Shown here: positions 1 through 6,303 of the stretch, piece after piece
How the letters are laid out: the number at the start of each line of letters is the position of its first letter
Position numbering within the stretch: position 1 is the stretch's first letter
NCBI GenBank assembly: GCA_020056025.1
Contig: JAGVIO010000229.1
Span: 1-12,914, forward strand
Source of the DNA: an archaeon
GTDB taxonomy: Archaea > Nanobdellota > Nanobdellia > Woesearchaeales > WJKL01
DNA: 12,914 nt
Reading direction: 5' to 3'
Notes under the pieces: generated by a model
Seen by the model: only the letters and a program-made list of their open reading frames with translations
The model's database searches: none
What the model was told of the DNA's origin: nothing
Position numbers and translations under genes: made by a program

Positions 1-64
1 AATAGAAAGGTTTATATATAAGTTTATACATATAGTTATATATATTTATACAAAAGTGATTAAA
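1..64 (+). promoter_or_regulatory. AT-rich promoter of the toxin-antitoxin pair
   Basis: This stretch is almost pure A/T and holds several TATA-like runs, at about 11-20 and 36-50. The second lies roughly 21-29 bases ahead of the ATG at 65, as expected for a short-leader or leaderless archaeal transcript. A GTTTATA-like unit recurs at 10-18, 22-30 and, weaker, 35-42, spaced about 12-13 bases. Such iterated units could be operator sites for antitoxin autoregulation, but AT-rich DNA produces such repeats easily. Confidence 0.45.
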
Positions 65-328
65 ATGTCAGAACTAAAAATATTACATTATCCTAGCTTA
101 AAGACAGTCTTAATGGTAGAAGAAGTGCTAAAGAAAGCAAATCATCCGCTGACAAGAGAACAGCTGAAGCAAAAGCTAAAGACAGAAGTAATGCACCAGA
201 CACTGAATGTCATATTAAGCTATCTTGAAGAAAGCGGTAAGATAATTGACGGAAGAAAAGGCATTGTATGGATATACAATCCCAGCGAAAAGATGAAAAA
301 GGCAATTGAAGAGGGAATAGAATTATGA
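65..328 (+). CDS. Small winged-helix-like protein, probable antitoxin
   Basis: An 87-aa protein from the ATG at 65; a GTG at 56 would add three residues but fits the promoter less well. The sequence looks like a small winged-helix domain: a helix near the N-terminus (VLMVEEVLKKANHPLTREQLKQ), a second helix (QTLNVILSYLEESGKI) and a hairpin-like end (DGRKGIVWIYNP). This resembles DNA-binding antitoxins and MarR-like repressors. Its TGA overlaps the ATG of the next frame in an ATGA junction, the usual translational coupling of antitoxin and toxin. By analogy with type II systems it would neutralise the RelE-like neighbour and repress the shared promoter. The winged-helix reading and the antitoxin role are inferences from sequence pattern and context, since I do not recognise a named family. 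Confidence 0.6.
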   Translation: MSELKILHYPSLKTVLMVEEVLKKANHPLTREQLKQKLKTEVMHQTLNVILSYLEESGKIIDGRKGIVWIYNPSEKMKKAIEEGIEL

Positions 329-703
329 GTTTCAAAGGCAAGCCTGTAAAAGTAGTTATAACAGGCGAAGCAAAAGAAGAATTAGAAGAGCTGAACAAAG
401 GAGTCGGCGAAGAGATTTCAGAAGGCATCACCAGCAGCGACCACCAAACCTTGTTAAATTCAATCAAGCAAAAAATTGAGATTCTTAAGCAAAATCCAGA
501 ATATGGTTTTTCATGTCCCAAAAGACAAGATTCCAAAGGAATATGTTCGAGAATATGATGTCAATAATCTTTGGAAGGTAAATCTTTCAGGAGCATGGAG
601 AATGATTTACACTATAAGAGGAAGTGAAGTTGATATTGTCGCATTGGTTCTTGACATCCTTGACCATAAGAGATACAATAAGAAATTTAAGTATAAGAAT
701 TAA
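325..703 (+). pseudogene. RelE/ParE-like toxin gene with a +1 frameshift
   Basis: Two overlapping frames together give one RelE/ParE-superfamily toxin. The first frame, from the ATG at 325, supplies the N-terminal part (VVITGEAKEELEELNK, then KQKIEILKQNPEYG). The second, from about 512 to the stop at 701-703, supplies HVPKDKIPKEYV, NLWKVNLSGAWRMIYTI and ALVLDILDHKRYNK, the conserved C-terminal half of the family. The frames switch within a run of five Ts at 507-511. With four Ts the product would be continuous, about 125 aa, reading NPEYG-F-HVPKDK. Family toxins are ribosome-dependent mRNA interferases or gyrase inhibitors; which applies here cannot be told. As written, the first frame stops at 558 after out-of-frame residues, so toxin activity is probably lost. 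A sequencing error or programmed frameshifting remains possible. Confidence 0.8.
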
Positions 704-713
704 AAAAACCGAA

Positions 714-725
714 GATTTAATAACA
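714..725 (+). promoter_or_regulatory. TATA box of the helicase gene
   Basis: A TTTAATAA element at 716-723 is centred about 27 bases ahead of the ATG at 747, with a purine-rich BRE-like stretch (ACCGAAG) just before it. There is no Shine-Dalgarno motif before the ATG. Together these suggest a leaderless transcript. Confidence 0.5.
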
Positions 726-746
726 AAGTAGATTCTTCTTCTGATT

Positions 747-2663
747 ATGGAATACAAAGGACTGACTCTTGACCCGTTTCAGGAGGATGCTATAAAATCA
801 ATTGAAAAGAACAATTCTGTTGTAGTCTCTGCTCCAACCGGAAGCGGCAAAACGCTGATTGCAGATTATATAATCAACAAAGACATCGCAAGAGGCATCA
901 GGGTAATATATACTGCTCCTATCAAAGCGCTGTCAAACCAAAAATACAAGGATTTCTGCAAGGATTATGGAACAGAAAATGTAGGATTGCTGACAGGAGA
1001 TATCACAAAGAATCCAGGTGCTCCTATAATGATAATGACAACAGAGATATACAGAAACATGGCAATCATCCAGGACCCTGCTTTGGATTCTGTATCTTAT
1101 GTCATATTTGATGAGATACATTTCATAAATGACATTGAAAGAGGATATGTATGGGAAGAGTCAATAATATTTTCAAAGCCAAATGTCAGATTTCTGTGCC
1201 TTTCTGCAACAATCCCCAATGCAAAAGAGTTTGCAGACTGGATAAAAGCAATAAAAAAACATGAAGTTGATGTTATCAAGCATGAAACAAGACTTGTAAA
1301 GCTGCACAAATTCTTCTATGACACTGAACTGGGTATAACTGATCTTGACAGGCTGAGGCAATGGGCAGAAATCCCGGAATATGCAGCAAGAGGAAGAAAA
1401 TACAGAAAGCAGCGCATAAATCCTCCTTCGCATATTGACCTTGTGAAAGACATGAAAGAAAATCTTCCCTGCTTTTTCTTCAATTTCTCAAGAATGGCAT
1501 GCCAGGAAAATGCAGCTGAGCTTGCGCAGGCAAAACTGTTTGAGGAAAACCCAAAGATAAGCCAGTTAGTAAGGGAAAAATTAGCAGCATCCTCTCCTGA
1601 AATCAACCAGTTCAAGTCATCAAAGATATTAAGGCAGATACTTCCATTTGGGATTGCTTTCCATCATGCAGGCATGCTTCCTGTGATGAAAGAATTAGTA
1701 GAAGAACTGTTCGGAAAAGGCCTGATAAAAGTTTTGTATACTACAGAGACATTTGCAGTCGGAATAAACATGCCTGCAAAGTCAGTCTGCTTTGAAGCGC
1801 TTCGCAAATTTGACGGGATCACATTCAGGCCACTTCATTCAAAAGAATATTTCCAGATTGCAGGAAGAGCAGGAAGACGAGGCATTGACACAGAAGGGTT
1901 TGTCTATGTGATGGTAGACAGAAGGGATTTTGATTATAAGTCGCTGAAGAAAATAACAACAGCAGACACAGAGCCAATAAGGTCTCAGTTCAAATTAGGG
2001 ATAAACACTGTGCTCAACATAATCAAAAGGCATCAGCAGAAAGAGATTGACAAGATTCTCTGCCAGAACTTCTATTCATTCCAGAAATATGGGTATGATC
2101 TGTATAATGTGAAAAGGAATTCGATGATAAACACTTTCAACAACCAGAAGAAGAAGCTGGAAAAGCTGGACTATCTCAAAGAAAGCCAGCTGACTGAAAA
2201 AGGCAATTTTGCTTCCAAGATATATTCAGACGAGATACTGACAACAGAGATCTTCGGAACAGAGTTCTACCACAACCTCAATGAGTTCCAAGTGCTGATG
2301 CTTATCGCCTGCATATGCTATGAGCCAAGGCAGAAGACAGAATTCTATAAGACTTACAGGTCAAAGTTCCTGGAAGAGCTTAAGAGAAAGATAGGGCAGA
2401 ATATGCTCATCAACAAGGACAAGAGGTTCAAGCACATTGAAGATTTAACTGCATTGGTGCATCCGTGCTATTACGGCGAGAGCATTTTCCAGATTGTAAG
2501 GAATGTTAATCTTCTTGAAGGTGATGTGATAAGATTCTTCAGGCAATTATTGGATAGGATTGGCCAGGTAAAAGCTGCATCAATGGACTATGACCTCTGC
2601 CAGAAGATGGAAAACTGCAAGAGGCTTGTTGAAGCATCGCTTAAGGAAGTGGATGTAGTCTGA
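747..2663 (+). CDS. Ski2/Mtr4-like DExH helicase
   Basis: A 638-aa superfamily 2 ATPase with the full motif set: Walker A APTGSGKT (29-36), motif Ia TAPIKALSNQKY (56-67), DEIH box (122-125), SAT (153-155), an HHAGM segment (306-310), motif V TETFAVGINMPAK (333-345) and motif VI QIAGRAGRRG (370-379). The DExH form, the SATIPN reading and the TETFAVGINMPAK block point to the Ski2/Mtr4/HelY branch more than to Hel308. The last ~120 residues (YYGESIF, LLEGDVIRFFRQLLDRIGQV, a terminal SL) look like a DSHCT domain. Eukaryotic relatives feed RNA into the exosome, so a 3'-5' RNA helicase role is plausible but not proven. It is shorter than Mtr4 (about 1,000 aa) and I see no room for the inserted arch domain. 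A zinc-binding protein follows 17 nt downstream, probably in the same unit. Confidence 0.85.
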   Translation: MEYKGLTLDPFQEDAIKSIEKNNSVVVSAPTGSGKTLIADYIINKDIARGIRVIYTAPIKALSNQKYKDFCKDYGTENVGLLTGDITKNPGAPIMIMTTEIYRNMAIIQDPALDSVSYVIFDEIHFINDIERGYVWEESIIFSKPNVRFLCLSATIPNAKEFADWIKAIKKHEVDVIKHETRLVKLHKFFYDTELGITDLDRLRQWAEIPEYAARGRKYRKQRINPPSHIDLVKDMKENLPCFFFNFSRMACQENAAELAQAKLFEENPKISQLVREKLAASSPEINQFKSSKILRQILPFGIAFHHAGMLPVMKELVEELFGKGLIKVLYTTETFAVGINMPAKSVCFEALRKFDGITFRPLHSKEYFQIAGRAGRRGIDTEGFVYVMVDRRDFDYKSLKKITTADTEPIRSQFKLGINTVLNIIKRHQQKEIDKILCQNFYSFQKYGYDLYNVKRNSMINTFNNQKKKLEKLDYLKESQLTEKGNFASKIYSDEILTTEIFGTEFYHNLNEFQVLMLIACICYEPRQKTEFYKTYRSKFLEELKRKIGQNMLINKDKRFKHIEDLTALVHPCYYGESIFQIVRNVNLLEGDVIRFFRQLLDRIGQVKAASMDYDLCQKMENCKRLVEASLKEVDVV

Positions 2664-2667
2664 TGAA

Positions 2668-2674
2668 AGGAGAG
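2668..2674 (+). promoter_or_regulatory. Strong Shine-Dalgarno of the zinc protein
   Basis: AGGAGAG lies eight bases before the ATG at 2681, in the 17-nt gap after the helicase stop. It fixes the start of the zinc-binding protein and supports its translation from the helicase transcript. Confidence 0.65.
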
Positions 2675-2680
2675 ATATAA

Positions 2681-3088
2681 ATGTATATTCCCAAGCGATA
2701 CGGCTCTTATAAGATTGATTCATGCCCGTTCTGCGGCAAACAATCTGTTACTAAAAATTCTCAAGGCGTGCCTGTCTGCATTGCTCATAAAAAAGAAGAA
2801 CTGAAAGACTTGAAATGTGTGTGCGGCTCATGGCTTGATGTGAAAGAAGGAAAATACGGAGCTTATTTCTCATGCATAAAATGCGGAAATGTAAATTTCA
2901 GGAAAGTGCTTGAGATGAATCCTGTGCAGAGGAAATCTGCAGATGAAGATAAGAAAGAGCAGAGCAAAGAATGTTCTGAAAAGAAGCCTGTTTTCAGGAG
3001 AGAAATCACAGAAAACAGCAAGCCAAGCAAATTCAGGCAGTCATTGCCTAGAAAAGAGATAACAATCAAATCAACAGATATCTATTAA
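2681..3088 (+). CDS. Small protein with two zinc-binding sites
   Basis: A 135-aa protein. Residues 1-70 carry two metal-ligand clusters: C15-x2-C18 with C33-x2-H36, then C46-x-C48 with C65-x2-C68. The second cluster, with its KYGAYFSC run, resembles the C4 zinc fingers at the C-termini of type IA topoisomerases, which bind single-stranded nucleic acid. Residues 75-135 are lysine/glutamate-rich, low in hydrophobics and probably disordered. It has its own ribosome site and sits 17 nt behind the Ski2-like helicase, so it may act as a nucleic-acid-binding partner of that enzyme. This partnership is inferred from position only. I do not know a characterised homologue. Confidence 0.7.
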   Translation: MYIPKRYGSYKIDSCPFCGKQSVTKNSQGVPVCIAHKKEELKDLKCVCGSWLDVKEGKYGAYFSCIKCGNVNFRKVLEMNPVQRKSADEDKKEQSKECSEKKPVFRREITENSKPSKFRQSLPRKEITIKSTDIY

Positions 3089-3093
3089 AAAAG

Positions 3094-3134
3094 TTTATAA
3101 ACATCAAAACCCAATTTAGCAGCAGAAAAGAGGT
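3094..3134 (+). promoter_or_regulatory. TATA box and Shine-Dalgarno of the glycosyltransferase unit
   Basis: TTTATAAA at 3094-3101 is a good archaeal TATA box that predicts transcription starting near 3124. AGAGGT at 3129-3134, four bases before the ATG at 3139, would serve as the ribosome site in a leader of about 15 bases. Confidence 0.55.
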
Positions 3135-3138
3135 CAGC

Positions 3139-4215
3139 ATGATAAAAGTAGGGCTTACAAATGCAAAAAATCTGAAAGAAGCAAATTCAGATGCTCCTTC
3201 CGGCATAAGATATTCCAATATTCATGCAGACGCGCCTGAAGCATGCAAAGGATTCTATGATTTTCCAAAGAAATTGGATATTGACTTGATTGAGTCAAAC
3301 ATTCCATGTGTTTCTGAGCAGAATCATATCCAGCATCTGCATGGAGTGATTTTTAATTTCGATGTTTCTGGCAAAAGCCTTGACAGAATAGAAAAAGAAG
3401 AGCTTTGGAGAAAAATGATTCTTCGTGACAGCTGCAAAAAGGTTGTGCTGAAAAGCAATGCTGTTTATGAGATGATGACAGGCAAAAATTATTTTGGCTC
3501 CTATTATTTCAGGATAAAAGATAAAGAGATTTTGGCAAAGACAGAGGTTGTTTTTCCTGGTTTCAAGCACATCCCATACATGAAGAGAAAAGAGTCTGAC
3601 ACTGTGAATATCCTGTTTGACGGAAGCCAATTCTATAAAGATGGAGGAGAGCAGGCTGTAAATTCATTTTTAGAATTGCAGAAGAGATTTGATATAAAGA
3701 TGTTTTTGTATTCCAAAGATTTGTTCAAAGACAAAAGGAGCTATGATTCTCTTGAGCATAAAAAAGTGATTGCAAAGATAAACAGCTGCAAAGATATTGT
3801 ATTGATTGACAAGATTGACAATTATCTTAGGAAAGCTGATATTTTCCTAAGGCCTACTATCAAAGACCATGACGGATATTCTTCGCTGATAATGCCTATG
3901 AACTATTCTTTGCCTGTAATCACAACAGATTTCTCTGTGCTGAATGATATTGCTGAAAACAACAAAGAAGGATTAGTTATTCCAATCAGGAATTATAATT
4001 ATACTGTATCTGAAAAGAGAGGAAGTGCTGTATTGTCAGAGCGGCTCAAGCAATATATGCAAAAAGAAACCTTAATAAGGCTGAAGAAGCTTATAGAAGA
4101 TAAGAGCCTTAGGCAGAAGCTTGGCAGGAATGCAAACAGAAAGATTGAGAGCAGATTTTCATTGGAAAAGCACAAGAAGATTATGAAAAAGATATATATT
4201 GGGGCTGCTGAATGA
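3139..4215 (+). CDS. GT-B fold glycosyltransferase (GT4-like)
   Basis: A 358-aa protein that looks like a family 4 glycosyltransferase of the GT-B fold. The C-terminal nucleotide-sugar domain is visible: NILFDGSQFYKDGGEQA (157-173) opens the second Rossmann unit, and ADIFLRPTIKDHDGYSSLIMP (233-253) followed by LPVITTDF (258-265) and EGLVIP (277-282) matches the donor-site region. In typical members this region carries an E-x7-E motif. Here the first position reads as Asp in DHDGYSS and the second acidic residue seems replaced (MPM), so donor binding may differ or activity may be weak. The N-terminal domain is divergent. Donor and acceptor cannot be predicted; cell-surface or lipid glycosylation is a guess. 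Its TGA overlaps the ATG of the membrane protease, suggesting coupled translation. Confidence 0.65.
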   Translation: MIKVGLTNAKNLKEANSDAPSGIRYSNIHADAPEACKGFYDFPKKLDIDLIESNIPCVSEQNHIQHLHGVIFNFDVSGKSLDRIEKEELWRKMILRDSCKKVVLKSNAVYEMMTGKNYFGSYYFRIKDKEILAKTEVVFPGFKHIPYMKRKESDTVNILFDGSQFYKDGGEQAVNSFLELQKRFDIKMFLYSKDLFKDKRSYDSLEHKKVIAKINSCKDIVLIDKIDNYLRKADIFLRPTIKDHDGYSSLIMPMNYSLPVITTDFSVLNDIAENNKEGLVIPIRNYNYTVSEKRGSAVLSERLKQYMQKETLIRLKKLIEDKSLRQKLGRNANRKIESRFSLEKHKKIMKKIYIGAAE

Positions 4216-4886
4216 AAAAGAAAATAAAAGAAAAGGCAAAAAATAATTTTGCAAAAAAGTCTTTGAAGTATATTATTCCTTTTCTGATTTTCTTTGCAGC
4301 TACATTTTTAGTCAATTTAGGAGTAAATGAATATCTTGCATATTCAATAAAGGTTGTTTTGGGCATAGCTTTATTGATATATTTCTGGAAACAGTACAAG
4401 GAAATAAAGATAAAATTTGACATTCTTGCATGGCTTGCTGGATTTGCGATAATCATAGTATGGCTTGCGCTTGATTTTGCGTTCAAAGGCTGGGGAAGTG
4501 ATTCATACAACCCAAATATATTCCCAGGACTGTCTTACTGGCTGATTTTAGTGAAATTGTTAGGGCTTCTGCTCTTTGCGCCTGTATTTGAAGAGCTTTT
4601 CATAAGGTCTTTTTTGGCAAGGATATTCATTGACAAGGATTTTGAAAAAGTGAAGATAGGCACTTTTGCATGGATGTCTTTCATTTTTACAGCAGTTATT
4701 TTCGGATTATTGCATGGCTCTACTCTGTTTGGCTCAAGGCTTGTGCCTGGACTGGCAACAGGAATACTTTTCAACATTTGGCTGTATTACAGGAAAGACA
4801 TATTCTCATGCATACAGTGCCATGCTGCTGCAAACTTAGGGCTTGCTTTGTATGTTATTTTTATGCAAAACTGGGCTCTTTGGTAG
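4212..4886 (+). CDS. CPBP-family intramembrane protease (CAAX/Rce1-like)
   Basis: A 224-aa polytopic membrane protein with a basic N-terminus (MKKKIKEKAKNN) and several hydrophobic segments, near 20-37, 44-58, 70-90, 108-125, 153-170 and 205-218. The CPBP signature is complete: EE at 127-128 with R132, the FGLLHG motif (H168), and CHAAANLG (H204, N208). In Rce1-like enzymes these residues form the glutamate/histidine active site. The W-x-x-W ending (NWALW) and the loop before it recall the CAAX-protease-related proteins found beside exosortases (TIGR03008-type), though no sortase gene is present here. The start overlaps the glycosyltransferase stop in an ATGA junction. Proteolysis of a membrane or lipid-modified substrate is the likely role; the substrate is unknown. 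Confidence 0.8.
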   Translation: MKKKIKEKAKNNFAKKSLKYIIPFLIFFAATFLVNLGVNEYLAYSIKVVLGIALLIYFWKQYKEIKIKFDILAWLAGFAIIIVWLALDFAFKGWGSDSYNPNIFPGLSYWLILVKLLGLLLFAPVFEELFIRSFLARIFIDKDFEKVKIGTFAWMSFIFTAVIFGLLHGSTLFGSRLVPGLATGILFNIWLYYRKDIFSCIQCHAAANLGLALYVIFMQNWALW

Positions 4887-4922
4887 GATTATCTGGTTAT
4901 GCCATATAGATAATGCAGAATA

Positions 4923-4928
4923 TTTTTT
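4923..4928 (+). terminator. Poly-T terminator candidate
   Basis: Six Ts lie 37 bases after the protease stop and just ahead of the GINS promoter. Archaeal RNA polymerase terminates at such runs, so this probably ends the glycosyltransferase-protease transcript. Confidence 0.35.
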
Positions 4929-4940
4929 GCAATTCCGTCA

Positions 4941-4950
4941 TATTTATAAA
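4941..4950 (+). promoter_or_regulatory. TATA box of the GINS gene
   Basis: TATTTATAAA is centred about 27-28 bases before the ATG at 4974. No Shine-Dalgarno motif lies before the ATG, so the message is probably leaderless. Confidence 0.6.
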
Positions 4951-4973
4951 TTTGTGATTTAATCCAATTTATC

Positions 4974-5621
4974 ATGGGGGATGCAAACATAACTTACGAG
5001 ACATTATTTGAGCTTCTTAGGAGAGAGAAGAACAGAGAGCCTCTTCAGAAGCTTGATGATACATTCTTCAATGACATCCTGTCCTACCTTGGCGAAAAAA
5101 GAAAACAGATGGAAGAGCTTAAGATTAAAGAGGACATGTTTGCAGCAGATGAGAGGAAAAAAGCAGACATACAGGACGAAAATATAAGAAAGATAATACG
5201 CGAACTGTATGAGAGAAGGGAAAGAAAGATAATTGCAATGGCTGTTGACAAGTCAAGGTCAAAACAGAGCATAATCGATATATCTGCGCTGCTCAGGGAA
5301 GAAAAGGTATTTTATGAGATTGCTATCAGACTGCTTGACTGCTTCAGGGAAGGCGTGCTGCATAAGCTGCTAAGCGCAAAAGAGCCAAAGCTTGATATGA
5401 GTTCTGAAATCATGCATTATGAGGAATCAGAATGCGCTGCAAGAGAGCCTGAAGTGAAAACAGCTGCTGAAAAGATGATAAAAGTCTCTGAGTTTGTGCC
5501 TGTGTTTTTAGGTGTTGATCTGAAGGAGTATGGGCCTTTTGAGCAGGATTCTGTTGTCAGCCTGCCTGAGGACATTGCTGCAATGCTGGTTGACAAAGGC
5601 AGTGCAGAAGAAACGCATTAG
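4974..5621 (+). CDS. GINS complex subunit, Gins51/Gins15 type
   Basis: A 215-aa replication protein. The N-terminal ~135 residues form the helical A-domain, opening with NITYETLFELLRREKNREPL and running through charged helices (IRKIIRELYERRERKI). Residues 174-213 form the small B-domain: FVPVFLGVDLKEYGPFE, then VVSLPEDIAAMLVDKGSAEE. The A-then-B order is that of the Gins51 (Sld5/Psf1-like) class. GINS joins MCM and the GAN/Cdc45-like nuclease in the archaeal replicative helicase. Many archaea carry only this type and build a homotetramer; no Gins23 partner is present in the window. The region between the domains (136-172) is acidic and probably flexible. The gene stands alone between its own promoter and the pyrimidine cluster. 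Confidence 0.85.
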   Translation: MGDANITYETLFELLRREKNREPLQKLDDTFFNDILSYLGEKRKQMEELKIKEDMFAADERKKADIQDENIRKIIRELYERRERKIIAMAVDKSRSKQSIIDISALLREEKVFYEIAIRLLDCFREGVLHKLLSAKEPKLDMSSEIMHYEESECAAREPEVKTAAEKMIKVSEFVPVFLGVDLKEYGPFEQDSVVSLPEDIAAMLVDKGSAEETH

Positions 5622-5630
5622 ATTTTCCAG

Positions 5631-5650
5631 CACAATAATATTTTTAAACA
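5631..5650 (+). repeat. Promoter-like element, first copy
   Basis: CACAATAATATTTTTA at 5631-5646 matches the element at 5733-5748 in 15 of 16 bases. It reads as a BRE plus TATA box and would start transcription near 5670, giving either a leader of about 110 bases for the downstream gene or a separate small RNA. Confidence 0.4.
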
Positions 5651-5732
5651 GAAAACACCTTCTAATTTCAGTATTTCTCAGCTCACCATAGGGGTAACCT
5701 TTTCAATTTTCCCGTCGATATAACTGTTTCAT

Positions 5733-5752
5733 CACAACAATATTTTTATAGT
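5733..5752 (+). promoter_or_regulatory. Promoter of the pyrimidine cluster (second copy of the element)
   Basis: CACAACAATATTTTTA at 5733-5748, with TATTTTTATA at 5741-5750, is the near-identical second copy of the element at 5631. It predicts a start near 5772, a few bases before the ATG at 5779. Confidence 0.5.
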
Positions 5753-5778
5753 TGAACCATCAGTTTATCTTTTTTAGC

Positions 5779-6303
5779 ATGACTGACACAATCGCTAAAA
5801 AAGCATATTCTATTGATGACTTTTTTTCTTCTTCATTTGACAAGAAAAAGGCAGCGCTGCAGCTGATAAAGGAGAATGACAAGCTTAGTGAGGAACAGCT
5901 TGAATCTGTTGCAGAAGCGATATATGAAACCACATTTGCAAAGATATTTTCCCTTGATTATTCTGAAAAGCTTGTCTTAAACGGAAAAGAGCACAGAGGT
6001 GTTGGATCAGAGCTTACTGGCCTGAAAGAGGAAATCTTTTCTTATTTCGGAGACGGATTCAAAGAAGCTGATGAATACGCCAAAGCAAGGCTTATGCTGC
6101 CTGCATTCTGGTTTGCTTCAAAAACTGTGCTGGAATACCACCATCCTATATTTGAGATGGCAAAGATGCCTAAGGATGCAGAAGAGATGGAGAAATTGTT
6201 TGAGAGATATAAGTCAGAGTTTGGCAAACATAAGGATTATCTTGTTGCTAATTTAGAATATCTTGCAAAAAAGGGAGAAAATGGAAACAATACTAAAGAA
6301 TAG
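5779..6303 (+). CDS. Unknown protein at the head of the pyrimidine cluster
   Basis: A 174-aa protein from the ATG at 5779, chosen over an upstream TTG at 5752 because the TATA box at 5741-5750 would place the transcript start after that TTG. I do not recognise a family. It is predicted soluble and largely helical, with no signal peptide or long hydrophobic stretch; the middle has an aromatic segment (LMLPAFWFASKTVLEYHHPIF). No cysteine motif or nucleotide-binding loop is evident. Its end overlaps the pyrB start by 23 bases, in another frame, so the two are co-transcribed and perhaps translationally coupled. Position suggests a link to pyrimidine synthesis, such as a regulator or accessory subunit, but nothing in the sequence proves this. 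Confidence 0.7.
   Translation: MTDTIAKKAYSIDDFFSSSFDKKKAALQLIKENDKLSEEQLESVAEAIYETTFAKIFSLDYSEKLVLNGKEHRGVGSELTGLKEEIFSYFGDGFKEADEYAKARLMLPAFWFASKTVLEYHHPIFEMAKMPKDAEEMEKLFERYKSEFGKHKDYLVANLEYLAKKGENGNNTKE
6273..6277 (+). promoter_or_regulatory. Shine-Dalgarno of pyrB-pyrI
   Basis: GGGAG lies three bases before the ATG at 6281, inside the end of the preceding gene. It supports the ATG over an in-frame TTG at 6263, although the spacing is short. Confidence 0.45.

Noticed and set aside
1..703. A mobile element carrying the toxin-antitoxin pair
   Set aside because: No transposase, terminal inverted repeats or attachment-site duplication is visible within the window.
5680..5725. A box C/D small RNA in the gap before the pyr cluster
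   Set aside because: I found no convincing C box (RTGATGA) and D box (CTGA) pair, so only an unspecified leader or small RNA is suggested.
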